Of a stretch of DNA of 64,000 nucleotides, positions 46,295 through 56,866 are shown one piece after another. The position numbers were made by a program, and so were the translations under genes. A model generated the notes under the pieces. The model did no database searches and had not been told where the DNA came from. It saw only the letters and a program-made list of their open reading frames with translations. This DNA is from Siderastrea siderea (Eukaryota; Cnidaria; Anthozoa; Scleractinia; Rhizangiidae), in NCBI GenBank assembly GCA_964030785.1, contig OZ034969.1, positions 34,066,601-34,130,600 of the forward strand. The letters run 5' to 3'. Every line of letters begins with the position of its first letter. The stretch's first letter is position 1.

Positions 46295-46720
46295 ATGGCG
46301 AGTGAAATTCCAGCTAAATTTCCTTACCCAGATGGCCAGCCAATGACTGCCACACCTGGTCAACCAATCATGTACCAGATGGCACCTGGACAGGCTCCCC
46401 CCGGTCAGCCAGCCACAACAGCCGAGGGGCAGCCTATTCAGAATTTTCATGTACCAGCTAGTCAGCCTGTGCAACCAGGACCGCCGGTTCAACCAGTGTT
46501 TGTTCGGGGCACTCCTGGTCAGCCAGTGCAATCTGGACCACCAATGTATATTCAGGAGACCCCTGGACAACCTGTACAACCAGGACAACCGGTTCATATT
46601 CAGGGTGCCCCTGGTCAGCCTGTGCAACCTCAGCAACAACTTGGGCAAGGTGGATTCGATCCGAACATTGACACTGATTTCCTCAAGTCCCCTCAATGCT
46701 TCATTAAGATAGCGGAGTTT
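46295..46720 (+). CDS. Gene B exon 1 (Pro/Gln-rich repeat N-terminus)
   Basis: 142 codons to the donor TTT|GTGAGT. Residues about 10-118 are built from imperfect repeats around PGQPVQPG and PGQPV.IQ, with four PGQPVQ-type blocks in the second half (residues about 72-112); the DNA is itself repetitive (CCTGGTCAGCC and variants). An acidic linker (DPNIDTDF) leads to the first helix (CFIKIAEF). The repeats suggest a flexible, cytosol-facing tail that could bind SH3, WW or EVH1-like partners; that role is inference. Confidence 0.85.
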
Positions 46721-47139
46721 GTGAGTACTACTGTTAGCTACCTCTCTAGTTTTTAGTTCTGGCGAAACATTACTCCCTTACACTAATAAAATTGTATAGA
46801 CAATCCCCGGGTACGAGCAAGCGCGCCCTCTGATTCATGGTTCCCTACTAGCAGACTATCGTGATCAGCTCATATCCTGATAGTGGAGAAGCCGCGCGAG
46901 TTTGGTGGTGAAAAGGGGGAATAAGATTCCCTGTCGTCCAATTTGGTCTGTAATCATTTGTTTAATCACGAGTGTGATTACAGACAGAACTCGACGACAA
47001 GAAGTCTTGTTATTAATTAATCATACCTATAGAGAAAAAAGTAGTGTTGATTTAAAATTTTGGCGAAGGAAAAGACAACAGATTCAATTTCAAATGAAGA
47101 GAGACGTTAGTTTCTAAAGAAGCTGTCAGTGGTGCTGCG

Positions 47140-47290
47140 TTGGTGTGGATGTGAAACACAAAAATTTGGATCCCCTAGTCAACTGAGTTGATAAGGTAAA
47201 TTGGCCACCTTAAAAAGAAAAAAAATCAAATGCTGATGTTACGAGCGTTCGTCCTTCGTCAGAACGAATTAAGAATTTGTGGGAAATGTA
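47140..47290 (-). repeat. Repeat flank next to the LINE 3' end, with a hammerhead-like core
   Basis: On the minus strand it contains CTGACGAAGGACG then CGCTCGTAACATCAG, followed by a T-rich tract and GTCAACTCAG-like dyads. It may be the LINE 3' untranslated region or a separate repeat. The CTGACGA and near-GAAA spacing recalls a hammerhead ribozyme core but one conserved A is changed. Confidence 0.4.
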
Positions 47291-47294
47291 TGGT

Positions 47295-47782
47295 TTATTT
47301 GTACAACGGTGGAGCTACCCTATTTAAAAGACATGGTATGACCAAGGTATGACCAACCCACCGCCATCCCTTTCTCTTGAGAATAGTATTCATTAGTTCC
47401 TGCTTAGTAGCTTCGAAGAGGTCGCTATTGGAAATTCTATTCAACCAAAAAACCCTCATAATTCTTCGCACGCAGGTGGTATGGAAGGTGCTTAGTCTAC
47501 TGAGATCTTTTGCAGTCATTCTCCAGCATTCGGCTCCAAATAATAGCACGGGTGGGACGTGGTTTTGTATATACTAAGCTTGTATGTGCGGCTGTAGGCA
47601 TTGGATTTCCACACAGGCTTCGACCGTACGAAGGCAGATCTTGCTTTCCCCAAGCGTGCCGTAACGTCCTCTTCTGTTCCACCACTGATGCTTACCACGC
47701 TACCAAGGTAAGTGAACTGATACATATAGTCCAATGATTGGTTGTTGATGAAGACCGGCTCCTTGGCTGTTTCGTTGGACAT
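47295..47782 (-). pseudogene. RTE LINE C-terminal region, broken
   Basis: Carries YQFTYLGSVVSISGGTEED, RLGKARSAF and, in another frame, LLFGAECWRMTAKDL and RRIMRVFWLNRISN. This is the region after the RT in RTE-type proteins. One frameshift near 47540. Confidence 0.8.
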
Positions 47783-47849
47783 AACTTTAGTCTTATATTG
47801 ATCTTCAGGCCAACAGCTTCTGCTAATTTTTTGATCCTTACACTCTTCT

Positions 47850-49002
47850 GTTATGAATGGGACTGTGTATGCGATATTAGAACAATATCATCAGCAAAGT
47901 CTAGGTCTTCCAACTTCGTGTGCAGCGTCCACCTAAAGCCAGTTCTCTCCTGCGCTGTGCCATTCTTAATAATCCAATCAATAATCAGTATGAACAGAAA
48001 GGAGGACATAACGCAACCCTGGCGAACACCCGAGTTGACAGCAAAGTTTGAGCTGGAATTTTGCACACAACAGATAAAATTGCTGTAAAAAGGGTGATGA
48101 TGTTGACGATCTTCTGAGGTATTCCGTACTGCCGGAGTATTTTCCACAAGCTGGTTCTGTGGACGCTGTCAAAGGCCTTCTCAAAATCCAAAAAGTTTAC
48201 ATATATATCCCTCTGCCACTAATTGCACTGCTCCAGAATACTCCGAAGAGTAAATATCTGCTCAGTGGTTCCATTCCCTGGTCTAAACCCTGCTTCTTCC
48301 TTTCGGAGTATTTCATCCACTGCTTCCGTTATGCGCATCATTACCACCTTGCAGAATACCTTGCTGGTATCGAGAGTAATGTAACCCCCCTCTAGTTGTT
48401 GCAATCTGTCAGATTCCCTTTTTTATGGTATTTGCACAATGTTGCCCTGTGTCCATTCCCGTGGAAGCTCCTCCTTTTCCCATATGTCAATGAACAAAGG
48501 TTGGAGAACGTCACTGGCAAGCTAGGGGCTTACTTTAAGAAGCTCTGCCGGAATCGCATCCTGGCCCGGCGCCTTGTTATTCTTCAGGGCCTTAATGGCA
48601 TTAAGAATTTCCTGTCAAGCCGGGGGTCCACCCTCTCGTCCAGATCTTCCTGGGCTGGTAGAATGTGAGGAGGGAGCTCTGGTTCAGGTCGATTCAGCAC
48701 CTCTGAGAAGTGTTCAGTCCACCTTACATCTTGATCTCGCTCAGATGTCAGAAGACTCCCTTGCTTATCCTCAACAGGAATGTTTCTACGGCGTTTATCT
48801 CCATATAATTGTCGGGTGATCCTGTGAACAGTTCGCAGTTTACTTCTGGAGGCTGCCTTTTCTGCTGTTTCTGCCAGTTCCTCCATGAACCGCTTCTTGT
48901 CAGCTCTCGCACCCATTTCTCCAACGTATTTAACTCAGCATATTCTATGCGCAGTCTGTCCCTCTGACGCTCAGATTTGGTCTGGCTGATCTTGTTCTTT
49001 AA
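47850..49002 (-). pseudogene. RTE LINE linker and reverse transcriptase, broken
   Basis: Starts with the linker LKNKISQTKSERQRD and a charged helix. It continues to RT blocks: AGFRPGNGTTEQIF, DFEKAFDSVHR (catalytic Asp), SGVRQGC and LDFADDIVL (catalytic Asp pair). Spread over at least four frames with stops, so inactive. Confidence 0.82.
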
Positions 49003-49563
49003 CCCTCGGGCGTACAAGGGGGGGGGGGGGGTGGATGCCACCCCCCCATAAGGTTTTCCTTGAATTTCTCCAAGACGAATTACTATCTACACCTGCCGTT
49101 TCCAGTAGCTGTGCGCCTATCCCTAGGACACATTTTGACATACGTTTGGTGAGAATCGGTTGCTATGGTTACGATATATGACGTCATAATTAGCAGGTGG
49201 TCAAGCCTTTTTAGAAGAAAAATTCGTGTTTTTTAACTCTTTTTAGGTGAAAAATGCAAAAAATGTCAACGAAAAGTCATATGTCATATTCTACATGTCC
49301 AGCATCAAAAATTTCCAATTTTTAACGTTTTCTGACAATTTCTAACTTTGGGTAAAATCCAAGATGGCGACTCAATATGGCGGCCATCTTGAATGATGTC
49401 ATAGGCCCCCAGCAGCGCGGCAACCCATAATATGTACTTCATCTTGTAGAGCACATCACAGGCTTTCTATTAAGGGTGGAATCTTTTCTAAATACTGTAA
49501 CATAACGAAAACCCAAGGGGGTTCCATCAACCTCCCCCCACCCCTTCCTTGTACCACGGTGGG
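49003..49563. mobile_element. piggyBac-like MITE inside the RTE LINE
   Basis: TTAA at 48999-49002 then CCCTCGGGCGTACAAGG and a G-run. The right end reads CCTTGTACCACGGTGGG, the inverted match, but without a clear TTAA. It splits the LINE linker exactly between KRI- and LKNKI-type sequence. Related to 32707-33598. Confidence 0.65.
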
Positions 49564-49815
49564 GGTGTGACTTTGCTTGTACGTCCACTTGATGCAATCC
49601 GCTTGATACAATCTAAGGTCTCCAAGCTAATCCATTCCTTGTGCTGCCTCTTCTTGATACCAAGTATGTTCTTACTAGTTGAATGGCATGCTTCCTTGAT
49701 ATGACTCCGTTTCCCTTTAACTGACATTTCAGCACCAATATCAGTAGTCTGTTATACCTCGAATATCTGAAATCTATTACGCACCTCAACTGAGAATTCC
49801 TTGCTGATTCCAACA

Positions 49816-50130
49816 TTTATTTACTTATTTATTTATTTATTTATTTATTTGGACAGAGAGGCCCAGTTCAGCATACGCTGGTTTAAATGGGGCTCTGTAA
49901 ACTAACTATCTAATAAAGACAGTAAATTCGAAATGACATTGAAGAATAAATAGATAAGTATATAACACACAAAGAATAAACAATAAAGAATAAAAGACCT
50001 ATTGATTATCGCACTTTTCAGCATCTGAAGTGCTTTTTAGGCGTGATTTAAAAAGCGACATATCGCGCACATTTCTTAAGTCCGACGGCAGCGTATTCCA
50101 TGTTTTAGCTCCGCTGTACCTCACTCAACA
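49816..50130 (-). mobile_element. Truncated CR1-like LINE 3' end inside the RTE LINE
   Basis: On the minus strand it encodes GAKTWNTLPSDLRNVR and MSLFKSRLKST, the characteristic end of CR1/L2-type polyproteins. An untranslated tail follows and ends in a (TAAA)n-type microsatellite (49816-49850). The host LINE reads on either side (RYNLHLL upstream, VGISKEFSVEVRN downstream). Confidence 0.75.
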
Positions 50131-50139
50131 GATGGAGGT

Positions 50140-50950
50140 TATATCTTGTGGGTCGATTTGTGTTCGCTGGAGCATTAGATCTTAACTTCAGTTTCAGTAC
50201 AGCCTTCACAAGATGGTGATCGCTGCTCACATCTGCCCACTGCAGGCACGTACATCAAAGAGGGATCTGCGCCACTTCTGATTCACTAACACATGGTCAA
50301 ACTGATTTTCAACCTTTCCATTTGGTGACACCCATGTGAGCTTGTGAGTAGTCTTGTAAGGAAATAACGTTCCTGCTATGATTAGTCTATTTTTCAAGCA
50401 GAAGTTGCTGAGCTGCTCCCCATTGTCGTTTAAGGCACCACACCCGTGGCTATCCATGACTCGTTCTCGATTAATGTTGTTCTCCCCCACCTTAGCGTTC
50501 ATGTAACGCAGAAGACATCATGGGCTGGTACCTTATCCCCCTCTTCTTGTAACCTTCTATAGAAAGCATCTTTGTCTTCGTCACCTGCATCGTTTGTGGG
50601 TGCATAGCATTGTATATTTGATAGCTTTGTATGGTTGCCATTGAATCTTGCCCTTATCAATCTTTCATTTCTGGCTGCCACTCTATCAGTGCTTTCTTCA
50701 GCCCCTTTTTCAGAATCAGCATAACGCCAGCTTAATGTTGGTCATCATCTCTCTCTGAATACAGGATGGTTTCTCCTGAGCCTATCGTTAACTCCCCAAA
50801 ACCTGTCCACCTGCATTAACTAAGCCCGAGGACATGAAGCTGCTAACTCTGCGATTCTCTGAGGACCTGAGTTGTTCTTAAGGTATCAAACATCGTTCGC
50901 ACAAGAGACTCGCTTTCGTAGCACGGGTTTCCAGTTACTTTCACCCGGGC
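50140..50950 (-). pseudogene. RTE LINE endonuclease domain, broken
   Basis: APE-type endonuclease that would nick the target for target-primed reverse transcription. Recognised by IQCYAPTND, NAKVG, TWVSPNGK and SDHHLV, the last containing the catalytic Asp-His pair. Three pieces in different frames show at least two frameshifts and internal stops. Confidence 0.8.
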
Positions 50951-51280
50951 CGTTCATACTAGCACCGCAGTGCCGCAAGCCTCCAGGACGACAATGGCTT
51001 GTTTTTCCTAGTGAGGTTTCATTAACATGGTGTTTTTTCACAAGGCAGGGTTTTTAGCCCCGCGCTTAACCCCCAACCTGGAGGGCCAGGGCGCTGTTTA
51101 GTCTGGCCCCTCTCCCGTAGACCGATTCAGCATGGTTGAACTTACCAGGAGCATAAGCTCCAGCTGACATAGCTCTAGGGGTCGTAAGGGTACGCAAGCG
51201 TCCCCGCCACAAGAAGGCACAGCACTGGAGGAAGAGTTTGGTAACAGTGTTTCTCATAATCCAGATTTTGTCTACGTAAT

Positions 51281-52911
51281 TTGTCAATTATCCCAATCAA
51301 CCTCGTCGTGGATTAACTGACACACGATTTCTAAGAGACAATCGAATATCTCAGGCTGGCCATTACATCGTATTGTTTCCTTAAGCAAAACAAATTACAT
51401 TAAATTGTATCTCTCTTCGATCTTGGGTATATTTAATAATTGCCTTAAAATTCTGATAACAAGCCCTGGGTTTATATTTGTCCAGGAATCTTTTTCGGGA
51501 GGTGGGGGATGGGGGAGTGGGGTGGGCTTAGCATTGGAGGGGGTTTTTCGCTTCAAAAATGGTTCGGCTTACATTTGAAAAGGACTTTGTGTCTGAAAAT
51601 GAGGGATTTTGCGCCTAAAAATGCTGCGCAAGAGGGACTGTGGGTACAAGGTTGAGGACTTGAACATGTTTGCAAATAGAGTAATTACTATCTACTTGCT
51701 CCCAGGAAATACAAGCACCGTATACGTATAAGGAGTGCACTTCGACAAAAACTTCATGAATTCATGAAATGTAATTTGCTTCTTTGTTTTTGTACGGCAC
51801 GCTGTGGTGGTAAATAGGCCCGTTAGTGTTGCACGTACAGTATTCAGATTGTTATTTTCATAGGTAGAATAATACGGTAATTTGTGTTGGGACTTAACAT
51901 CGGAGTATATTATGCCGTTATCGTTCCTGGAAAGTAAACTGAATATAATAAGCCCATGGGCTGTTTGCAAATGAGGTCGGGGGGGAGGGCTTATTTTTGG
52001 GGGCTTATTATCAGATTTTTCTCGTATTCCAGGAGCGTGCATTGGGTGTCAGGATGTTAGGTGTCAGGTGAATAAACATGCGCGTAGCGCCGAGTTGGTT
52101 ATGGTCACGTCATATGTAACAAGCCCGAGTGGAATAATTGTTTTGTTAAATTCTGAAGTTTGTTGAACATTGCTAATATTATTATTTATTTCCAAATTTT
52201 TGGACAAAAATTTAGCTTCACAGCGAGAACTCTTGAATTTCGCATTGCTTGGTATGGCATCCAATTTCCATAGCAGTGAGAGCACAGGGTTATTTAGTAA
52301 ATAAATCCCTTCTGGCGGCTAGTATATCGGAGGATAATGCCCGAGGCTGAAGGATTTTCCGAAAAATGAACAGTTTGCTTCGAGGGCAAATGTGAAATTT
52401 TAGGTACAGTCTTTTAGCTAAAGGTATAATCCTCCTATGTACCAGCAAGCCAAAAAGGGGTTTATTTAGTTTATATATATATATCAGCCTCCAATTAATT
52501 TCTACAACGTGCACACTCTAATTTATTTTCGTAAAGTGAACACATCCAGTGAGAGTCACAGCACAATTGCCGCTAAACAAACTAGGCTGGTTAGTTTACT
52601 CGATTTTATTACAGTGTGATAAGATCTGAAAAAATAAAACCTGCAAAGGTGACTTCCTCTCTTGTTTTTCTTTCGTCAATAAAATCGCACGACAGGTATC
52701 GCTTGATACCCGCCTTCCGATTTTGTACCACGTAAAGCGTTTCGTCCAATGAGCGCGCGAAAATTAATCGGTGGGTTATAATCGCCGATAACCGATCCGT
52801 GAACCAATCAGAAAGCTAGAAATTTCAATAACCAAGATTCGGAGTGTAAAAAAAATCAAAGGGATTTCTGCATGAACGTTCAGAGAAACTTAACAGACTC
52901 TATAGTCTTTT
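51281..52911. other. Gene B intron 1 sequence, nothing recognised
   Basis: Includes G-rich tracts near 51500 and 51985 and a short stretch at 52085-52145 ending GGAATAATTGTTTTG that resembles the AACAATTATCC MITE family. No exon. Confidence 0.45.
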
Positions 52912-53280
52912 AGTGAGGTCGCTTAAGGGGACTTTTAGGAGGAATCGTTACAGAGTGAAAGAAAGCACCAAAGTTTTATCTTGGCGTGGGAACAAATTTA
53001 GAAGGGGTGCATGCAAGCGATTCGATGATCCGGGAGGACACGACAGGCACTTCAATTTTTTACTTAACCACGTCGGCATGAAAACGAGGCTGCTCACTCA
53101 AAGTATATCGTTGCATCATTTTTTTATCGGCGAATTGCACCAAATATTGCACACATTCTCTTTTTGGTTAAACAAACACATCCAGAAGGGGTGCCATTTA
53201 AGCCGATGTTCCGGGGGTCATCACGCGCAAATGATTTTCAGTGCATTTCTTCAGCACGGAAACGAGACTGGTGTATAAAA
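52912..53280 (+). repeat. Repeat copy inverted relative to 55200-55451
   Basis: Holds two internal diverged units (AAAGCACCAAA...GAAGGGGTGC...CCGGGAGGACACGAC and CACCAAATATTGCACACA...CCGGGGGTCATCACGC). The reverse complement of 55200-55451 shares GAAAGCACCAAA, CACACATACTCTTTTTGG-like, CCGGGGGGCCGTGACATGC and CAGCATGGAAACAAGGCTGG-like sequence. Confidence 0.65.
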
Positions 53281-53899
53281 ATTCCCTTTTACATGGTTCT
53301 GGTACTGCCATAATTCAGTATAACGACTAGGGCCAGGGCTGGTATATTATGAAACGTACCCAAAGGGGGCACAGGCACATGAGTTGTCGACAAAAACGTA
53401 AACGAGTTGCCCTTACCTGGCTGACCAGGAGCAGGTTGGACATTTTTGAAACGGAATACCCCCTAACACACTGGTTACGTGCAAACTACATGTATAATGC
53501 AGTGCGATGGAATGGAGTATGCAGTGCCTGTATAAAGAGCCTAAAGCAAGCGATCCGAGGTCTTATTAGACATTGGAACAGGAAACCAGAATGAACTGTG
53601 ATGTTACTGAAAAGACCCAGAATGTATTGGAATGACACTGAAATGAAATGCAACGGAACAGAACAGTAAAAAAAAGAACGGATCATTCCAGTGTCATTTA
53701 GGTGGAGGTCCACCTAAATGACATAGGTAATGCGGCACATGTACATGGAATGCGGCAATTCTTATAGGCAACCGTTTCGCATCAAGTTGAGTATTGAACG
53801 TCATATCGTTTTAAAAACACCTACAACAGCAGCTATGCAATGGTCACTGGGAAGTTGATAACGTAGAACAGGTTGAGATTGAATGCGTAACGAAGTTCT

Positions 53900-54118
53900 T
53901 GTGTACGTTTTTCAACACTTCTGGCTAGCATTGTACCGATTTTTCAATTACATATTTTTAACACGTTCCTAGGAGAGGACGGTCCGTGTTTCGAAAGTCC
54001 GATAACTTACCGCACTCGGACTTTCGAAAAACGGACCGTCTTCTCCAAGGAACGTATTAAAAATATGTAGTTGAAAAATCGGTACAATGCTAGCCAGAAG
54101 TATTGAAAAACGTACGCA
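53900..54118. mobile_element. 219-bp foldback element
   Basis: Arms of about 95 bp: GTACGTTTTTCAACACTTCT at the left pairs with the right end. TTCTGGCTAGCATTGTACCG, GACGGTCCG and TTTCGAAAGTCCGA and their complements meet near 54008. Noncoding. Confidence 0.88.
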
Positions 54119-55199
54119 GTGTCTTCCATAAAGAGGTTTTTTTTTTAATTTAGCTTTTAAAATAAAAATGGTGTCTTTGTCGAACAATATTAAGCGCACA
54201 AAAATTTATAGTTTTCGGGTCCAGTAAGTTATTGGGAGTCTCTCGTTTGCTAGCCTGTAATCCGGCCAAATTTTGCCGCACAAAACCCAACTGCACCTAT
54301 TTACTACCATCTCTACACTCACTTGTAGACTTTTGCCGAAGGACAATTCATTGTATTCGCGTTTTTTTTCTTTTAATCATAAAGACTGTTTCAGACGGCC
54401 TTTTTTCAGACATAAACTCTTGATGAGGCGGCTCTACCTGTGATGATCTTCCGGCTCTGGAGTCCCTCAGGTTCTTTAGCCACCCCCGGGTAGCCACCCA
54501 CCAGCCCTGAAATGAGAATGCGAATAAAAGCGCTTATGCCTTTTTTCTTTAATTTGTGGAGATTTTAACTGAATTATTAAAAGTGGTGTGATTTCACTCG
54601 TCGATGATATGTATTCTCTAACAATGAAATGCAAACCGTAACTGAATTGCACAGTTTTCATAAGAGCCATAGTTACATGGTCAGACAGTGCACAAAAAGG
54701 TAAATTTGGTTCCTGTGATATATATTTAAAACAGTGCTTGAGGAGAATCCTTTATGTTGGTGTGTGAGGAAGAGTAACCGGTACCATGATGCATATAGGG
54801 TAACCATAGCCACCGGGCTCATGAATGTCATGGCACCTTCACAGATAAAAAAAAGGCCAGTAGAAAGGGCTTAAAGAGCTTCCTAATTCATGCCCACATT
54901 TTACCTCACTGATAAGACACAAGTGAGAAAAGCGAGTTCTCAGATGGTTTTCAGATGGTCGATTACGTAATGTATTCATGAAAGACAATGAGAACACAAA
55001 AAATAATTGAAATGTAGAGAAGGGACACAAGATCTCCACTCCCGGGTCTCCACTTGTTAGTGGAAACAGTTAATGCTGTTTAAATGCTGTAAAGGGAGCG
55101 TGAATAAATTGCATGCGACAATCGTAGGCAAAAATCGTCTCACCTAAATCGGAAACAAATACTTGCAGGATCTTTATGTGGACATTCTTTAAATACCCC
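54119..55199. other. Gene B intron 1 sequence, nothing recognised
   Basis: No exon, RNA gene or repeat pair was recognised. Confidence 0.4.
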
Positions 55200-55451
55200 C
55201 AAGCGCTTCAGAAACTAATCAGACCGCCGAAGTGATATGTTTTGATATATTTGGAATCAATATTTGCCAAAAACGAAGCATGTAAAATTGTATTTCAACT
55301 TGCCAGCCTTGTTTCCATGCTGAAGGAAAGTACCGGAAACTGACTTGCATGTCACGGCCCCCCGGATAATTTTGTTTGTTATGCCAAAAAGAGTATGTGT
55401 GCCAAATTTGGTGCTTTCTTCCAGTCTGCAACGATATTTCACCGACCTCAC
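55200..55451 (-). repeat. Inverted partner of the 52912-53280 repeat
   Basis: Minus-strand reading AGTGAGGTCGGTGAAATATC then GAAAGCACCAAATTTGG, matching the other copy. It ends 23 bp before the BEL element, so the retrotransposon inserted right beside it. Confidence 0.65.
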
Positions 55452-55469
55452 TAATCCTGCAACAGAGTC

Positions 55470-55474
55470 AATAG
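55470..55474. repeat. Target-site duplication AATAG, left
   Basis: AATAG directly before the 5' LTR, identical to 62387-62391. Confidence 0.85.
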
Positions 55475-55849
55475 TGTAGATGCCAGAATTCTTCGTTTTT
55501 GTTCGTTACTCTTTTGTTTCCTTTCCTTAATTAGCGTCTTTTGTTCTTAGGGTTTTTGTTATACTTGTTAGTTTTCTTTTGCATGTTGTATATATAGTCT
55601 CCCAGCTTAATTTTCGGCAGTGTGCTAGTTTGTTCAGCTCGAATCAGTTTGTTAATTCAAGTTTCCTTTTTTGTTGTCGTAGCCGAAGGATTTTGTTTTT
55701 GTGTTTATCGTCACATTCGTCTTGTAAGTTTCGTCGTCTATTTCGGTTTTGTCCTTTTCTGTACCTTTCAGTTACCGTATCCTTCGTATCCCTTTTGGAA
55801 ATAAATTGTGTTGAGTATTGGATGCGCGTTATCTGCGTTTGCGACGACA
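55475..55849 (+). repeat. BEL 5' LTR
   Basis: 375 bp. It contains GTATATATAG (TATA-like, near 55589) and AATAAA near 55799. It matches the 3' LTR closely but lacks about 55 bp plus a short TTCGTATCC-type duplication found there. Confidence 0.92.
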
Positions 55850-55886
55850 TTTCGTAAAAGACGAATACCTTGTGTGATCGGCTACT

Positions 55887-56785
55887 ATGTCGTTGTTGGA
55901 GGAAACTGAACCTGTCCGTTCCGGTACACGTCTTCGTAAATCAAACTCTACTTTGGATCAAGACGGTATACTGATGGAGCGAGTGCGAGAGCTGAGAAAT
56001 AGAAGGAGAGGTTTTCTGTCATGCATCACAACCAAACATAAAAAAATCGACGATTTATTAAACAATGTGAACAATTTGGAGCCCGTAAGAGTTAAGTTAT
56101 CCGAACTAACGGATGTCTTTCGAAAGTTCGTGGAGGCTCATAATGCCTACAACAGTGAATTGGTGGATGATACTCAAAAGGAAGAATCAGGTGTCTACTT
56201 TACCGAAATTGAAGCAAGTTTGAACTTTTCTGTGAGACTGCTAATGACTGGCTACGCGTAACGGAGGCCAAGCTTCATGCCATGGAGATAACGCCAGATG
56301 ATAGCGCTTCCCAAATCGGTTCTAAAGTTCGCCAATACAAACCTAAAGGTTCTTCAAGCTGCGTTTCCACTTTCAGTCGGGCGTCTAATTCGAATTCAAT
56401 ATCTGCGGCCAGAGCTAAAGAAGCAGCTAGAATAGCGGAGATTAAAGCTGAAAACCTCGCCTTGAAGCAGCGACAGCTGCTTCACGAAACGGAACTTCGT
56501 CTGAAAAGGCAAGAATACGAGCTGCAGTTAAAAAAGGATGAATTAAAACTAGAGACAGTGTACGCAAAAGCTGATTCAAGAGAAGAGGCTTACGCTAAAG
56601 CAGAATCGAAATATCTTGGTCCTGTTGATGCCCCGAGTCAGACCCGCTTTCGTGTTCTACTTACAAAAGCCTGCTCCAGAAATGGGAGGATAGCTCGAAA
56701 CGTGAACCACTTCTGTCAGAGATTATCATCTGCCCAGAACGTTGAAGCAGCGAGTCTCAAACCTAGCAAAGTTAGGCTTGCATAG
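55887..56785 (+). pseudogene. BEL gag-like region, frameshifted
   Basis: An ATG at 55887 opens 124 codons (MSLLEETEPVRSGTRLRK...; charged, helical). After a stop at 56259-56261 a second frame from 56282 continues with a Ser-rich stretch and a long Ala/Glu/Lys/Arg coiled coil (AARAKEAARIAEIKAENLA). This matches the usual BEL gag N-terminal plan. No zinc knuckle is seen and the frame decays after about 56640, so gag is incomplete. Confidence 0.7.
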
Positions 56786-56866
56786 CCTCCTGGAACGCCT
56801 TAGAATCAGCTGACTACAACGGGAAGAAATGAAGAAGTTGACAGCATCATCGTTAAGGATCTGGAG

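Larger units (their letters stand above)
47295..51280 (-). mobile_element. Degraded RTE-clade LINE, antisense to gene B
   Basis: Reading the minus strand from 51280 down: a 5' leader, an AP-endonuclease domain (about 50950-50140; ILYSERDDDQH, IQCYAPTNDAGDE, NAKVG, HKLTWVSPNGK and SSDHHLVKA motifs), a linker (KEWISLETLD; LKNKISQTKS), a reverse transcriptase (about 48420-47850; EEAGFRPGNGTTEQIFTLR, DFEKAFDSV and the catalytic FADD of LDFADDIVL) and a C-terminal region (FTYLGSVVS, LLFGAECWR, RRIMRVFW). These are the RTE-type signatures. It has many stops and frameshifts and is interrupted at 49003-49563 and about 49816-50130. Confidence 0.85.

Noticed and set aside
46289..46696. 135-codon minus-strand frame opposite gene B exon 1
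   Set aside because: Shadow of the repetitive Pro/Gln coding sequence on the other strand; no independent support.
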